NCBI GenBank assembly: GCA_016713965.1 | Contig: JADJOC010000007.1 | Span: 62,001 to 126,000 of the forward strand | DNA length: 64,000 nucleotides | Direction: 5' to 3' | Origin: Chitinophagaceae bacterium | Lineage (GTDB): Bacteria > Bacteroidota > Bacteroidia > Chitinophagales > Chitinophagaceae | Shown: piece by piece, positions 18,513 through 26,576 of the stretch | Position numbering within the stretch: the stretch's first letter is position 1 | How the letters are laid out: every line of letters begins with the position of its first letter | Program-made: the position numbers and the translations under genes | Notes under the pieces: generated by a model | Database searches by the model: none | Told to the model about the DNA's origin: nothing | Seen by the model: the letters and a program-made list of their open reading frames with translations, nothing else

Positions 18513-19535
18513 TTAAATTGTCCACGTAGTTAAACCATATTTTATAAAAGAATATTTTTTTACTTCACCTCCAAATGTGTTTAATGCATTTATTACCCGG
18601 TGGCGTGTATTGCCCGGGCAATAAAATATCATAAACCCACCGCCACCAGCACCACTTATTTTACCACCTGTAGCCCCGGCTGCTTTTGCAGCGTCGTATA
18701 TTGCTTCTATATTATTATTGCTGATATTGGCTGCCATCATCCTTTTTTGCTGGAATCCATAATCCAGTATCTGGCCTATTGTATCAAGCTTCCCTTTTAG
18801 CAAGGCTTCCTTCATCATTTTTGCCTGTTCCTTTAACTGGTGCATAGCATCGATGCTTTTTTCATTTTTATTATGCACATTTTTTACCTGTTCCTTAATA
18901 ATAGTGGCACTTTCACGGGAGGTAGCCGTAAAATAAAGCACCAGGTTATTTTCCAATTCATGCATATATTCCGGCCGTATGCGTAAAGGGTTTACAATCA
19001 CTTTATCCTGTTCGTAAAACTCCATGAAATTAACTCCGCCAAATGTAGCAGCATATTGATCCTGCCTGCCACCTGCAAGCTGCAAGTCATTACGTTCAAT
19101 ATCAAATGCATAATGTGCAATATCATAATCGCCCAAAGGTAATTTGAGCATTTCTACAAAAGCTCCTAAAATAGCTACTACCAGGGTAGAAGAAGTTCCT
19201 AATCCCGAGCCGGCCGGTGCATCTACAAAAGTAGAAAGCTTAAAGCCTTGCGCAGGGATGCCATAATCTTTATTAATTCTATTAAACACACCTTTTAGCA
19301 AGTCTAACTTTCCATCTATAGGTAATTGGTGAGCATAATCAAATTGTTGTTCTTCATTTCTATCCAGTGCCTGCACAATAATTTTGTTGCTTTCTGCCAG
19401 TTCTATACTTGCGTAGGCAGATAAAGAAATAGTTGCATTTAAAATAGCTCCTCCATATTCATCACTATACGGGCTTACATCAGTACCACCGCCTGCTAGG
19501 CCTATTCTTAAAGGGGCTTTACTTCTATATATCAT
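18513..19535 (-). CDS. hddA: D-glycero-D-manno-heptose 7-phosphate kinase
   Basis: A GHMP-family kinase of 340 residues placing phosphate on C1 of heptose 7-phosphate. The N-terminal SKAPLRIGLAGGGTDVSPYS and the ATP-binding loop APAGSGLGTSSTL are family hallmarks, as is the C-terminal GGKISGAGGGGFMIFYCPG. Intact. It stands upstream of the methyltransferase by 14 bases and downstream of a glycosyltransferase by 23 bases, so the whole set 20711-15896 is probably one transcript. Confidence 0.92.
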   Translation of the reverse strand: MIYRSKAPLRIGLAGGGTDVSPYSDEYGGAILNATISLSAYASIELAESNKIIVQALDRNEEQQFDYAHQLPIDGKLDLLKGVFNRINKDYGIPAQGFKLSTFVDAPAGSGLGTSSTLVVAILGAFVEMLKLPLGDYDIAHYAFDIERNDLQLAGGRQDQYAATFGGVNFMEFYEQDKVIVNPLRIRPEYMHELENNLVLYFTATSRESATIIKEQVKNVHNKNEKSIDAMHQLKEQAKMMKEALLKGKLDTIGQILDYGFQQKRMMAANISNNNIEAIYDAAKAAGATGGKISGAGGGGFMIFYCPGNTRHRVINALNTFGGEVKKYSFIKYGLTTWTI

Positions 19536-19558
19536 TATTTGTATTTGAAAAATGCAAT

Positions 19559-20711
19559 TTACTTATTATTAGCCATGTGCTGAATAGTTTCTGTCATTTT
19601 TAGCCAGCTGTACTTTTTCTTTTCCTCAATTAAGCCAGGCAAAAAATGAGTTTCTCCTAAGGTAAAAAATTCTATTATTTTTTCTGTGATAGAAGCTGCA
19701 TCAGGTTCTGCAATCAATCCTGCTTTTCCATCCGGGACCAGGGCAGGTAACCCTCCCACATTAGTAACTATCATTGGTTTTTCAAAATGATAGGCGAGGG
19801 GAGTTACGCCGCTTTGCGTAGCATTTTTATAAGGTTGTACTACTACGTCTGCAGCACATAGGTAATATTTAACTTTACTGTCAGGAATAAAATCTGTATG
19901 CAAAATCAAATTATCTTGTAACCCTAAACGATGTATCTGATCTTCGTAAGGTTTTTTATCTTCATAAAATTCTCCCGCTATTAATAGTTTACAATTCGCA
20001 ATTGGAGAGTGAGAATCTTTTAAAATTTTCATAGCATCTAACAAAATATCCAAACCCTTGTATTTCCTGATAAAGCCGAAAAATAAAATTACCAATTCTT
20101 CATTTTTTATTTTTAATTCCTGCCTTGCTTCTGATTTAGAAATTTTTTCACCAAAATTATCATATAACGGGTGGAGTATAGAAGCAGCTTTTTTATTTTT
20201 ATCAAATAATCTAAGATCAGCCAGTACTTTTTCGCTCATTGTAATAAAAGCATCTACAGGTTTAATAAAATATTTGGTAAAGGCTTTATCTCCGATACGT
20301 TTTTCGTGAGGAATAATGTTATCAGCAATGCAAACTACTTTTGTGTGCTTATTTTTTTTAGCTATCCTTAAAATTGTACCAAGGCATGGCCCCATAAAAC
20401 GCAGCCAGTATCTTACTATTATAATATCAGCTTTATATTTTTTAATCGCTGTCCAGTTTTTATCCAGTTTAATGGATTTATTGAATTAATGCACACTTTT
20501 ATATGTAAGCTGGCAGGTGCTTGTTCAGATGAATATTGGGTAGTGCCGGGAAATAAAAAAGAAGGGTATTGTAAAGAAAATGTGTAGATGGTAACCTCAT
20601 TTCCTGGTCTTGAAATTCTTTGGCCAGCCTTTCATTAAAAGAGGCTAATCCACCTCTTAAAGGATGGGCAGGGCCGATAATTACTATTTTTTTTTTATAG
20701 GATGGAATCAC
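19559..20711 (-). CDS. GT4-type glycosyltransferase, two frameshifts
   Basis: A retaining GT-B glycosyltransferase of about 380 residues. The N-terminal domain begins IVIIGPAHPLRGGLASFNER; the C-terminal domain has LVILFFGFIRKYKGLDIL, then YLCAADVVVQPYKNATQSG and AYHFEKPMIVTNVGGLPALV, the donor-sugar site. Single-base errors near 20598 and near 20440 split it; the joined text reads GNEVTIYTFSLQYPS and then NWIKTGQRLKKYKADII. GTG 20711 is the likely start, close to a run of GATT/ACGGATT repeats. It belongs to the heptose/glycan operon. Donor and acceptor are unknown. Confidence 0.82.
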
Positions 20712-20760
20712 TGATAAAACGGATTTTACTGATATTGACGGATTTTTTTATTATCGTTAG
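20704..20760 (-). repeat. ACGGATT-type degenerate repeat, 3' flank of GxxExxY gene
   Basis: The minus strand holds several spaced copies of ATCCGT and ATCAGT/AATATCAGT blocks (about 10-nt periodicity). They form the last codons of the GxxExxY gene and run into the start of the glycosyltransferase. The same vocabulary recurs on the other side of the gene at 21127-21170. Confidence 0.5.
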
Positions 20761-21124
20761 TAAGTATTTTTCTTTTAAATGAAGGCTTCTGCCCAAAAAA
20801 AAGAATTAATCCAACCTCATATTCAGTGGCTTTTAAATAATTAAGTAATTGCAGCTCATGTTCAACAACTATTCCACCTTCGCCAGCTTTTAACTCAATT
20901 ATTATTTTCTCTTCAACCAAAATATCTGCAAAGTAATTTCCTACTGGCATTTCTTCATAAAATACTTTAATAGGAGTTTGTTGTGTACAGATAACATTTT
21001 GATTATACAATTCAATTACCAATGCATTTTCGTATACTTTTTCTAGAAAACCATACCCTAAAGTGTTATACACTTTATAAAAGCACTTAATTATATTTTC
21101 AGTAATTTCCTGATGTAAAAGCAT
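20726..21124 (-). CDS. GxxExxY protein (PD-(D/E)XK-like)
   Basis: A 132-residue protein of the GxxExxY family, which has a PDDEXK nuclease-like fold. The name-giving motif is GYGFLEKVYENAL; the acidic core is ADILVEEKIIIELKAGEG, and the end is LLNYLKATEYEVGLILFF. The biological role of the family is unsettled. Its C-terminal KKIRQYQ is encoded by ACGGATT-type repeats that also flank its start, so it looks like a small mobile or repeat-associated unit inserted in the glycan operon between two glycosyltransferases. Confidence 0.88.
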   Translation of the reverse strand: MLLHQEITENIIKCFYKVYNTLGYGFLEKVYENALVIELYNQNVICTQQTPIKVFYEEMPVGNYFADILVEEKIIIELKAGEGGIVVEHELQLLNYLKATEYEVGLILFFGQKPSFKRKILTNDNKKIRQYQ

Positions 21125-21126
21125 AA

Positions 21127-21170
21127 ATCTGTTTTAATCCGTTTAATCAGCGTCATCCGTGTTTCTATCC
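21127..21170 (-). repeat. ACGGATT-type degenerate repeat, 5' flank of GxxExxY gene
   Basis: Just upstream of the GxxExxY start the minus strand reads ACGGATGACGCTGATT, AAACGGATT, AAAACAGATT: irregular units of about 10 nt with the core GATT/ACGGATT. They match in style those at 20704-20760. Confidence 0.5.
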
Positions 21171-22109
21171 TATCCCGATTTTTTCTTCGATCAGGTAACT
21201 GTTTCTTTCAGCAGAATTTCTTGCAATTAATTCTCCGATAAATCCAGCCAGGAAAAGCTGTGTTCCTATTACAAGCGAAATTATGCCTACATAAAATAAT
21301 GGCCTGTCTGTCATATTGTATTGCTCAAAAGCAAATTTTCCTATACCCAGGTAAATCCAAATACATAAACCTATAAAAAAAACGATGCTGCCCCAAAGGC
21401 CAAAAAAGTGCATGGGCCTTTTACCAAACTTGCCTACAAATGTTATTGAAGCCAGATCTAAAAACACGTTTACAAACCGCTCCCAGCCAAATTTTGTAAC
21501 GCCATATTTTCTTGGACGGTGCTCCACTATTTTTTCTCCGATTTTCCTAAACCCGGCCCATTTGGCCAACACCGGTATGTACCGGTGCATTTCACCGTAT
21601 ACTTCAATACTTTTTACCAATTTTTTTTTATAGGCTTTTAACCCGCAATTAAAATCATGCAGTTTGATGCCGCTGCTGCTGCGTGCAGCAGCATTAAAAA
21701 GTTTTGAAGGTAAATTTTTAGTTAAGGTATTATCAAATCTTTTTTTCTTCCATCCGCTAACCATGTCAAATCCATCTTCTATAATCATTTTTCTCAGTTC
21801 AGGAATTTCGTCGGGGCTATCCTGCATATCGGCATCCATGGTAATAATCACATTACCCTGGGCGGCTTTAAAACCTTCATTTAATGCAGCACTTTTACCA
21901 TAATTCCGCTGAAATTTTATGCCTTTGATACATGTGTTTTTTTTACGCAATGTTTCAATCACATTCCATGAATTATCGGTACTGCCATCATCAATCATAA
22001 GCACTTCATAGCTGTAATTATTGGTCACCATTACTCTTTCTATCCATGCACAAAGTTCCGGAAGCGATTCATCTTCATTAAAAAGTGGTATTACTATTGA
22101 TACATCCAT
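21165..22109 (-). CDS. GT2 glycosyltransferase, DPM1/ArnC-like, membrane-anchored
   Basis: A 314-residue GT-A enzyme: VSIVIPLFNEDESLPEL, MIDDGSTDNSW and ITMDADMQDSPDEIPE (the metal-binding DxD region). The C-terminus has two transmembrane helices (FGLWGSIVFFIGLCIWIYLG, FYVGIISLVIGTQLFLAGFI). Enzymes of this shape transfer a sugar onto polyprenyl phosphate at the inner face of the membrane. It is the probable first gene of the glycan operon and is intact. The donor sugar is unknown. Confidence 0.9.
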   Translation of the reverse strand: MDVSIVIPLFNEDESLPELCAWIERVMVTNNYSYEVLMIDDGSTDNSWNVIETLRKKNTCIKGIKFQRNYGKSAALNEGFKAAQGNVIITMDADMQDSPDEIPELRKMIIEDGFDMVSGWKKKRFDNTLTKNLPSKLFNAAARSSSGIKLHDFNCGLKAYKKKLVKSIEVYGEMHRYIPVLAKWAGFRKIGEKIVEHRPRKYGVTKFGWERFVNVFLDLASITFVGKFGKRPMHFFGLWGSIVFFIGLCIWIYLGIGKFAFEQYNMTDRPLFYVGIISLVIGTQLFLAGFIGELIARNSAERNSYLIEEKIGIG

Positions 22110-22284
22110 TTTTACTTTTTTATTGTCCGGGCATTTATAATTTATCCAGCTTTATTGTAAATATGATTTAGTTATTTAAGCTTTTAATAAAGGTTTGAAT
22201 AATCACTCTTGTATAATATTCTGTATTGATCTTTTACATATTTTGTTCCTAAACATGCTGCTATTAACAATTGGGAAACGTTTT

Positions 22285-22797
22285 TTATTTTATTATTCTC
22301 AGGCCCACATCATTTTTCTTTTGCCATAAAAAACCGGCCGTGATAACAGTAAACACAACCCCGATAAGCAAATAACCAAATACCGCCCCCATTATTGACC
22401 CTGGTATAAAAAATTTTCTTTCCATATCAATCCTGCTGTCAATTTCACCAGGTGTGAGCATTTTCGTCTTTACCATTTCTTCCTTTATAAATGCCAGCCT
22501 TTCTACTTTTATTTGCGGATTTAATAATAAAAAGGCAAAAGTAAACACTACCATCAATAAAGTAACTACTACAAAACATTTGAACCCTTCTGAAAAAAAA
22601 TCTTTAAACTTTATAAAATCATTTTTTCTTTTTTTGAAATCTATTAATGTCCATAAAATGCCGGCTATGTATAAGCAATAGGTAATATACTGCAAACTGT
22701 TTTGAAAATTACCTTTAACAAAAAAAATTCCTATAGAACTTGCAATCATCAAAATTCCTGTAATCAATCCTTTTTTTGTGGGGCTCAAATTACTCAT
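22285..22797 (-). CDS. DUF4199 membrane protein
   Basis: A 170-residue protein with four predicted membrane helices (GLITGILMIASSIGIFFV, YITYCLYIAGILWTLIDF, FVVVTLLMVVFTFAFLLL, IMGAVFGYLLIGVVFTVITA) and the typical DUF4199 loop FKDFFSEGFKCF. The function of the family is unknown; it is confined to Bacteroidota. Its start overlaps the dihydroorotase-like gene's stop by 8 bases, so the two are translated together. Confidence 0.85.
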   Translation of the reverse strand: MSNLSPTKKGLITGILMIASSIGIFFVKGNFQNSLQYITYCLYIAGILWTLIDFKKRKNDFIKFKDFFSEGFKCFVVVTLLMVVFTFAFLLLNPQIKVERLAFIKEEMVKTKMLTPGEIDSRIDMERKFFIPGSIMGAVFGYLLIGVVFTVITAGFLWQKKNDVGLRIIK

Positions 22798-24053
22798 ATT
22801 TGTTTAATACAATTTTATTGTTATTGATTATACCTATTACCTTTCCTTGTAATTTTTTTCCAATAAAAGGGCTGTTTTTAGATTTTGACTTTATGTTTTT
22901 TTCAGTAAAAATATATTGAGCCTCCGGATCAAATATAGTAAGACAAGCCGGTTGGCCTTCTTCCAGCAAAGGTATCTGCCGGTCAAATATCTTTCTAGGA
23001 GCAACGGTTAAATATTTAATAAGCTTTTCTAAAGGCATACCTGTGCCAGCCATTACTCCAAACAAACTCTCCAAACCAATCATTCCATTTTTAGCATACT
23101 CAAATTCGCAGTTTTTTGCATCCCGGTTTTGAGGATTGTGATGAGATGCTATACAATCTATTATACCATTTCGGAAAGCTTCCTGTAACGCCAGTTTATC
23201 ATTATTATTTCTTAGAGGAGGATCTACCTTTAAATTTGTATCATAATCATTTAAATCGTCATCGCTAAAATACAAATGATATGGAGTCACTGAACAACTT
23301 ACTTTTACCCCTTCTTCCCTGGCTTTTTCAATCAATTGTACACTTTTTAGGGTAGATATACCCGTAAAATGTATTTTACTATCAGTATAAGCAGCCAATT
23401 TTATATCCCTGGCTATAATTAATTCTTCAGCAATAGCAGGCATACCGGGTAAACCAAGCCTGGTAGAAATAATTCCTTCGTTTATTAATCCGTAGTTACT
23501 AATATTTTTATCTACAGGTATTTGTATGATAGTTCCGTCAAAAGCTTTGATATATTGCAGGGCTTTTAATACAACCGCTGTATTTTGCACCGGGTTCCAA
23601 CCATCACTAAAAGCAATGGCGCCTGAATGCTTCATGTCATACATTTCAGCCAGGTCGTGTCCTTCGGTATTTTTTGTAATAGCACCAATAGGATGAATAG
23701 TGGTAGCGAAAGTTTTTGATTTTTGGATGATATATTCTACCCCGGATTTACTATGTATGGCAGGCCGGGTATTAGGGGCTATCATTACATCTGTAAATCC
23801 TCCGGCAGCGGCTGAGCCAGCGCCTGTTTCCAAAGTTTCATTGTGTTCTAGTCCAGGATCGCAAAAATGTGCAAGGTATCCATCCAGCCAATGCTGATGC
23901 ATAAGCCAGGATGTTGTATAACTATATCCCCTGTGGATCAATAGTATCTGCAATGCATGAAATAATTCCATCAGCAATTAAAATATCTTTCGTTTTACCA
24001 TTGAATGGCGAAGACGAATTGATAATTTGTGCTTGTTTTATTAAAATTTGCAT
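22790..24053 (-). CDS. Dihydroorotase-like amidohydrolase, probably non-catalytic, frameshifted
   Basis: An amidohydrolase of about 420 residues in the type I dihydroorotase group. It starts MQILIKQAQIINSSSPFNG. GFTDVMIAPNTRPA and AKNGMIGLESLFGVM are typical. Key residues differ from active enzymes: the HxHxR strand reads LAHFCDPG (first His and Arg missing), and the TDHAPH region reads IASHHNPQ (Asp missing). Such pyrC-like proteins can be inactive partners of aspartate transcarbamoylase. Two one-base errors near 23935 and near 23900 lie close to the first motif, so that part should be re-read. It overlaps DUF4199. Confidence 0.78.
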
Positions 24054-24152
24054 TAAATGTAAGTTGTGCAAAGTTACAATAAGTTCAACTAGCTGGAATT
24101 GAAAATTTCAATTACTTTTGCAATCCCTGGATTTATACTATAAAAAATAGTA

Positions 24153-24188
24153 CGGGATGTAGTCCCGCAGATTGCGGGACACACGTCT
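24153..24188 (+). repeat. tRNA-Pro-like fragment with hairpin
   Basis: The fragment starts with the same CGGGATGTAG as the tRNA-Pro gene, then TCCCGCA-GAT-TGCGGGA makes a perfect 7-bp hairpin, followed by CACACGTCT as in the tRNA anticodon arm. It stops there. It resembles the 5' part of the copy at 24557, not the functional gene. Confidence 0.65.
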
Positions 24189-24208
24189 AAACAGTTTAAA
24201 ATTGAGTT

Positions 24209-24282
24209 CGGGATGTAGCGCAGCCCGGTAGCGCACACGTCTGGGGGGCGTGGGGTCGCAAGTTCGAATCTTGTCATCCCGA
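24209..24282 (+). tRNA. tRNA-Pro (anticodon GGG)
   Basis: A 74-nt cloverleaf. The acceptor CGGGATG pairs with CATCCCG, the D arm is GCGC/GCGC with AGCCCGGTA, and the anticodon stem CACGT/GCGTG encloses the 7-base loop CTGGGGG with anticodon GGG. The T arm has GTTCGAATC. The discriminator is A, and CCA is not encoded. It is followed by an inverted repeat that may terminate it. Part of its 3' half and the 35 bases after it are repeated 350 bases downstream, beyond a GIY-YIG gene. Confidence 0.93.
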
Positions 24283-24289
24283 CAATTAT

Positions 24290-24308
24290 GGCAGCTTTTA
24301 AAGCTGCC
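24290..24308. terminator. Hairpin after tRNA-Pro
   Basis: GGCAGCTTTTAAAGCTGCC is fully self-complementary around its centre and is followed by TTTCTT. An identical copy stands at 24639-24657 after the tRNA-like copy. It probably ends the tRNA transcript. Confidence 0.65.
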
Positions 24309-24314
24309 TTTCTT

Positions 24315-24566
24315 ATGATGAGTTATTTTGTATACATATTAAAGTCACTAAAAGATAATAAATATTATATTGGATCAACCTCTGATGTTTCCAGCAGATT
24401 GATTTACCATAATAAAGGCTTACAGCGTTCTACTAAGCACCGTATACCATTTGTATTAGTATTATTTGAAGAATTTAGTGATAAAGCTTCAGCTTTAAAA
24501 AGAGAAAAACAGATTAAATCATGGAAAGGAGGAATTGCTTTTCATCAACTTATTACCGGGATGTAG
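24315..24566 (+). CDS. GIY-YIG nuclease domain protein
   Basis: A small protein of about 83 residues made only of a GIY-YIG endonuclease domain. YFVYILKSLKDNKYYIGSTS holds the two defining motifs, a catalytic Arg lies in SSRLIYHN, and the Glu in LFEEFSDKASAL, then KREKQIKSWKGG. ATG 24315 or 24318 is preferred; an earlier in-frame ATG (24288) lies in the tRNA's hairpin. The stop codon TAG (24564-24566) lies inside the acceptor/D region of the tRNA-Pro-like copy, so the gene is fused to a tRNA sequence. It is bracketed by an 82-bp direct repeat. Confidence 0.85.
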   Translation: MMSYFVYILKSLKDNKYYIGSTSDVSSRLIYHNKGLQRSTKHRIPFVLVLFEEFSDKASALKREKQIKSWKGGIAFHQLITGM

Positions 24567-24631
24567 CCCCGCATGCTGCGGGGCACACGTCTGGGGGCGT
24601 GGGGTCGCAAGTTCGAATCTTGTCATCCCGA
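24557..24631 (+). pseudogene. tRNA-Pro-like pseudogene with altered D arm
   Basis: 75 nt matching tRNA-Pro at both ends (CGGGATGTAG at the start; GTTCGAATCTTGTCATCCCGA at the end). The D arm is replaced by CCCCGCA-TGC-TGCGGGG, a rigid 7-bp hairpin without the GG of a D loop. The anticodon loop has lost one G (6 bases). It is unlikely to work as a tRNA. It is followed by the same hairpin as the real gene (24639-24657). Confidence 0.8.
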
Positions 24632-24638
24632 CAATTAT

Positions 24639-24657
24639 GGCAGCTTTTAAAGCTGCC
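24639..24657. terminator. Duplicate hairpin after tRNA-like copy
   Basis: The sequence is identical to 24290-24308, forming the last part of the direct repeat 24234-24316 / 24584-24665. Confidence 0.6.
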
Positions 24658-24863
24658 TTTCTTATAGGAATTATATTATATAAAATACTGAAATAAAATT
24701 ATTATATTAACTACATAATATAATTATAGTAACATGCTATGTTAACTAAAACATTTTATATATTAACCAGGACAACAGGCTTGTTAATCAATAAGAAATA
24801 ATCAAATCGTGCCAGTTATCTTTATTGTATTGCTGCCAGTGAAAAATTGTATAATTTATATAA

Positions 24864-26319
24864 TTAGTCGTTCCTCAAAAAGCCCTACAATCCTTTACCA
24901 TTCATAATTTATACACACTTATGGATAAATAAATCTGCAAGAAAAGTAGAAATGAGCTTAAAAATCCTGCAAATTTGTATCATGTTATCCAAGCAAAAAA
25001 ACAGTGCACAAATTGGTTTTTACAGCAGTTTTGAAGAGCAGTTGAATCATTCTCATCCGCTTTATATTCTGGCAAACAGGATTGATTGGAATGTGTTTGA
25101 AGAAGCTTTTAAAAAACATTACAGTGCAACCCAGGGCAAACCAGCCAAGCCTATCCGCTTAATGGTATCGTTGCTGATTTTAAAGCAGCTTCGCAATTTA
25201 AGTGATGAAAGTGTAGTAGGGCAATGGGCAGAAAATGCCTATTATCAGTACTTTGGCGGAGAAAAATTATTTTCTGTAAAACCACCTTGTGTGCCTACAG
25301 AGTTAGTAGAGTTTAGAAAACGAATTGGAGAAGCGGGGTCAGAATTGATTTTTAAAGAAAGTATCCGTATCAATGGTAAAGATGCCGATGATGATAATTT
25401 GAGTGGGGATACTACTGTACAGGAAAAAAATATCACCTATCCAACCGATGATAAGCTGTACAAAAAGATAATTAGAAATGTCAGGCCATAGGCCTAAAAG
25501 AAAGGGTGGAACTAAGACAGAGTTATAAGTTTACGGTAAAAAACTAAGCGCTGTTCAGCGTTTTAAGAAAAACAAAGCCGGCGCAGGCAAAGCAAGAAAA
25601 GCTGGTAAAAAAATTAAAACAATAGCAGGCAGGTTAGTACGGGAGCTTGAACGCAAACTTACTGCCGATAGTTTAAACAGGTATGCAACCGATTTATCAT
25701 TGTTTAAAACAGTATTAGCACAAAAAAGAAGCGATAGCGGTAAAGTTTACAGCCTTCATGAACCCGATGTAAAATGCTACACTAAAGGCAAAGGGCATAA
25801 AAAATTTGAGTTTGGAAGCAAAGCCTCTTTTTAGTAACACAAAGTACCGGCGTAATTGTTGGGGCATTAAATTTTACAGAATCCCTGCATGACTCAAAAA
25901 CACTACCCTCAGTATTAGAACAATATGAAAGGCTGATGGACAAAGAGGCTAAAAAATGTTTTTTTAGACAGGGGGTACCAGGGGGCCTAAAATGATTAAC
26001 AATACTGCATTACACACACCAAAACCAGATAAGGACATTACTCAAACCAAACGCAAAAGACATAAACGCAGAGCGGCAATAGAGCCTGTAATAGGGCATT
26101 TAAAACACGATTATAGAATGAGCAGAAATTACCTCAAAGGTACAGTTGGAGATGCAATCAATGTAATATTAGCGGCTGCAACAATGAATTTTAAAAGAAT
26201 GATGAATAAATGGAAAGTAGAATTTATTTTTGGGCCTTAAAATTGCTTCGCTTCTTTAACTTTTATACTCAACTGATTTTTGTCCCCAAAGTAAAAATGA
26301 CTTTTTGAGGATCGACTAA
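24864..26319 (+). mobile_element. IS5-family-like insertion sequence
   Basis: The terminal inverted repeats are TTAGTCGTTCCTCAAAAAG (24864-24882) and, at the right end, the complement of TTAGTCGATCCTCAAAAAG (26301-26319), with one mismatch. The element is about 1.46 kb and holds one transposase reading frame on the plus strand. A target-site duplication was not clear because both flanks are AT-rich. Confidence 0.8.
24982..26240 (+). pseudogene. IS5-family-like transposase, several frameshifts
   Basis: The protein begins MLSKQKNSAQIGFYSS and follows the IS5-type plan: an N-terminal KPIRLMVSLLILKQLRNLSD, a first acidic residue in LSGDTTVQEKNITYP, a second part with LLVTQSTGVIVGALNF and SLHDSKTLPSVLEQYE, and a C-terminal KRRAAIEPVIGHLKHDYRM containing the last Glu. 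At least four breaks occur (about 25490, 25520, 25830, 25970). Some lie at homopolymers, but the number makes true decay possible. The family call is from motif style; the subgroup was not decided. Confidence 0.75.
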
Positions 26320-26576
26320 TTAATTTATGTGTAAGTTTTGTGTAATCATTTTATTGTATGCATCATTATAATGTAGCATTTTATTAAACATTTAACCAGG
26401 TAGTTTATAAGAATTATTTTACAAGCTTTGTATTATTGAAAATTGTGTACTTTTGTAGTGTTTTCAGCACTAAATTAAAAAACACCATAAAACCGATAAA
26501 ATTTATATTTCTTGTAAATTATTCTACGACTATTTAACCAAGCTAACAATAAGTTTATTAATATTTTATACAAATC

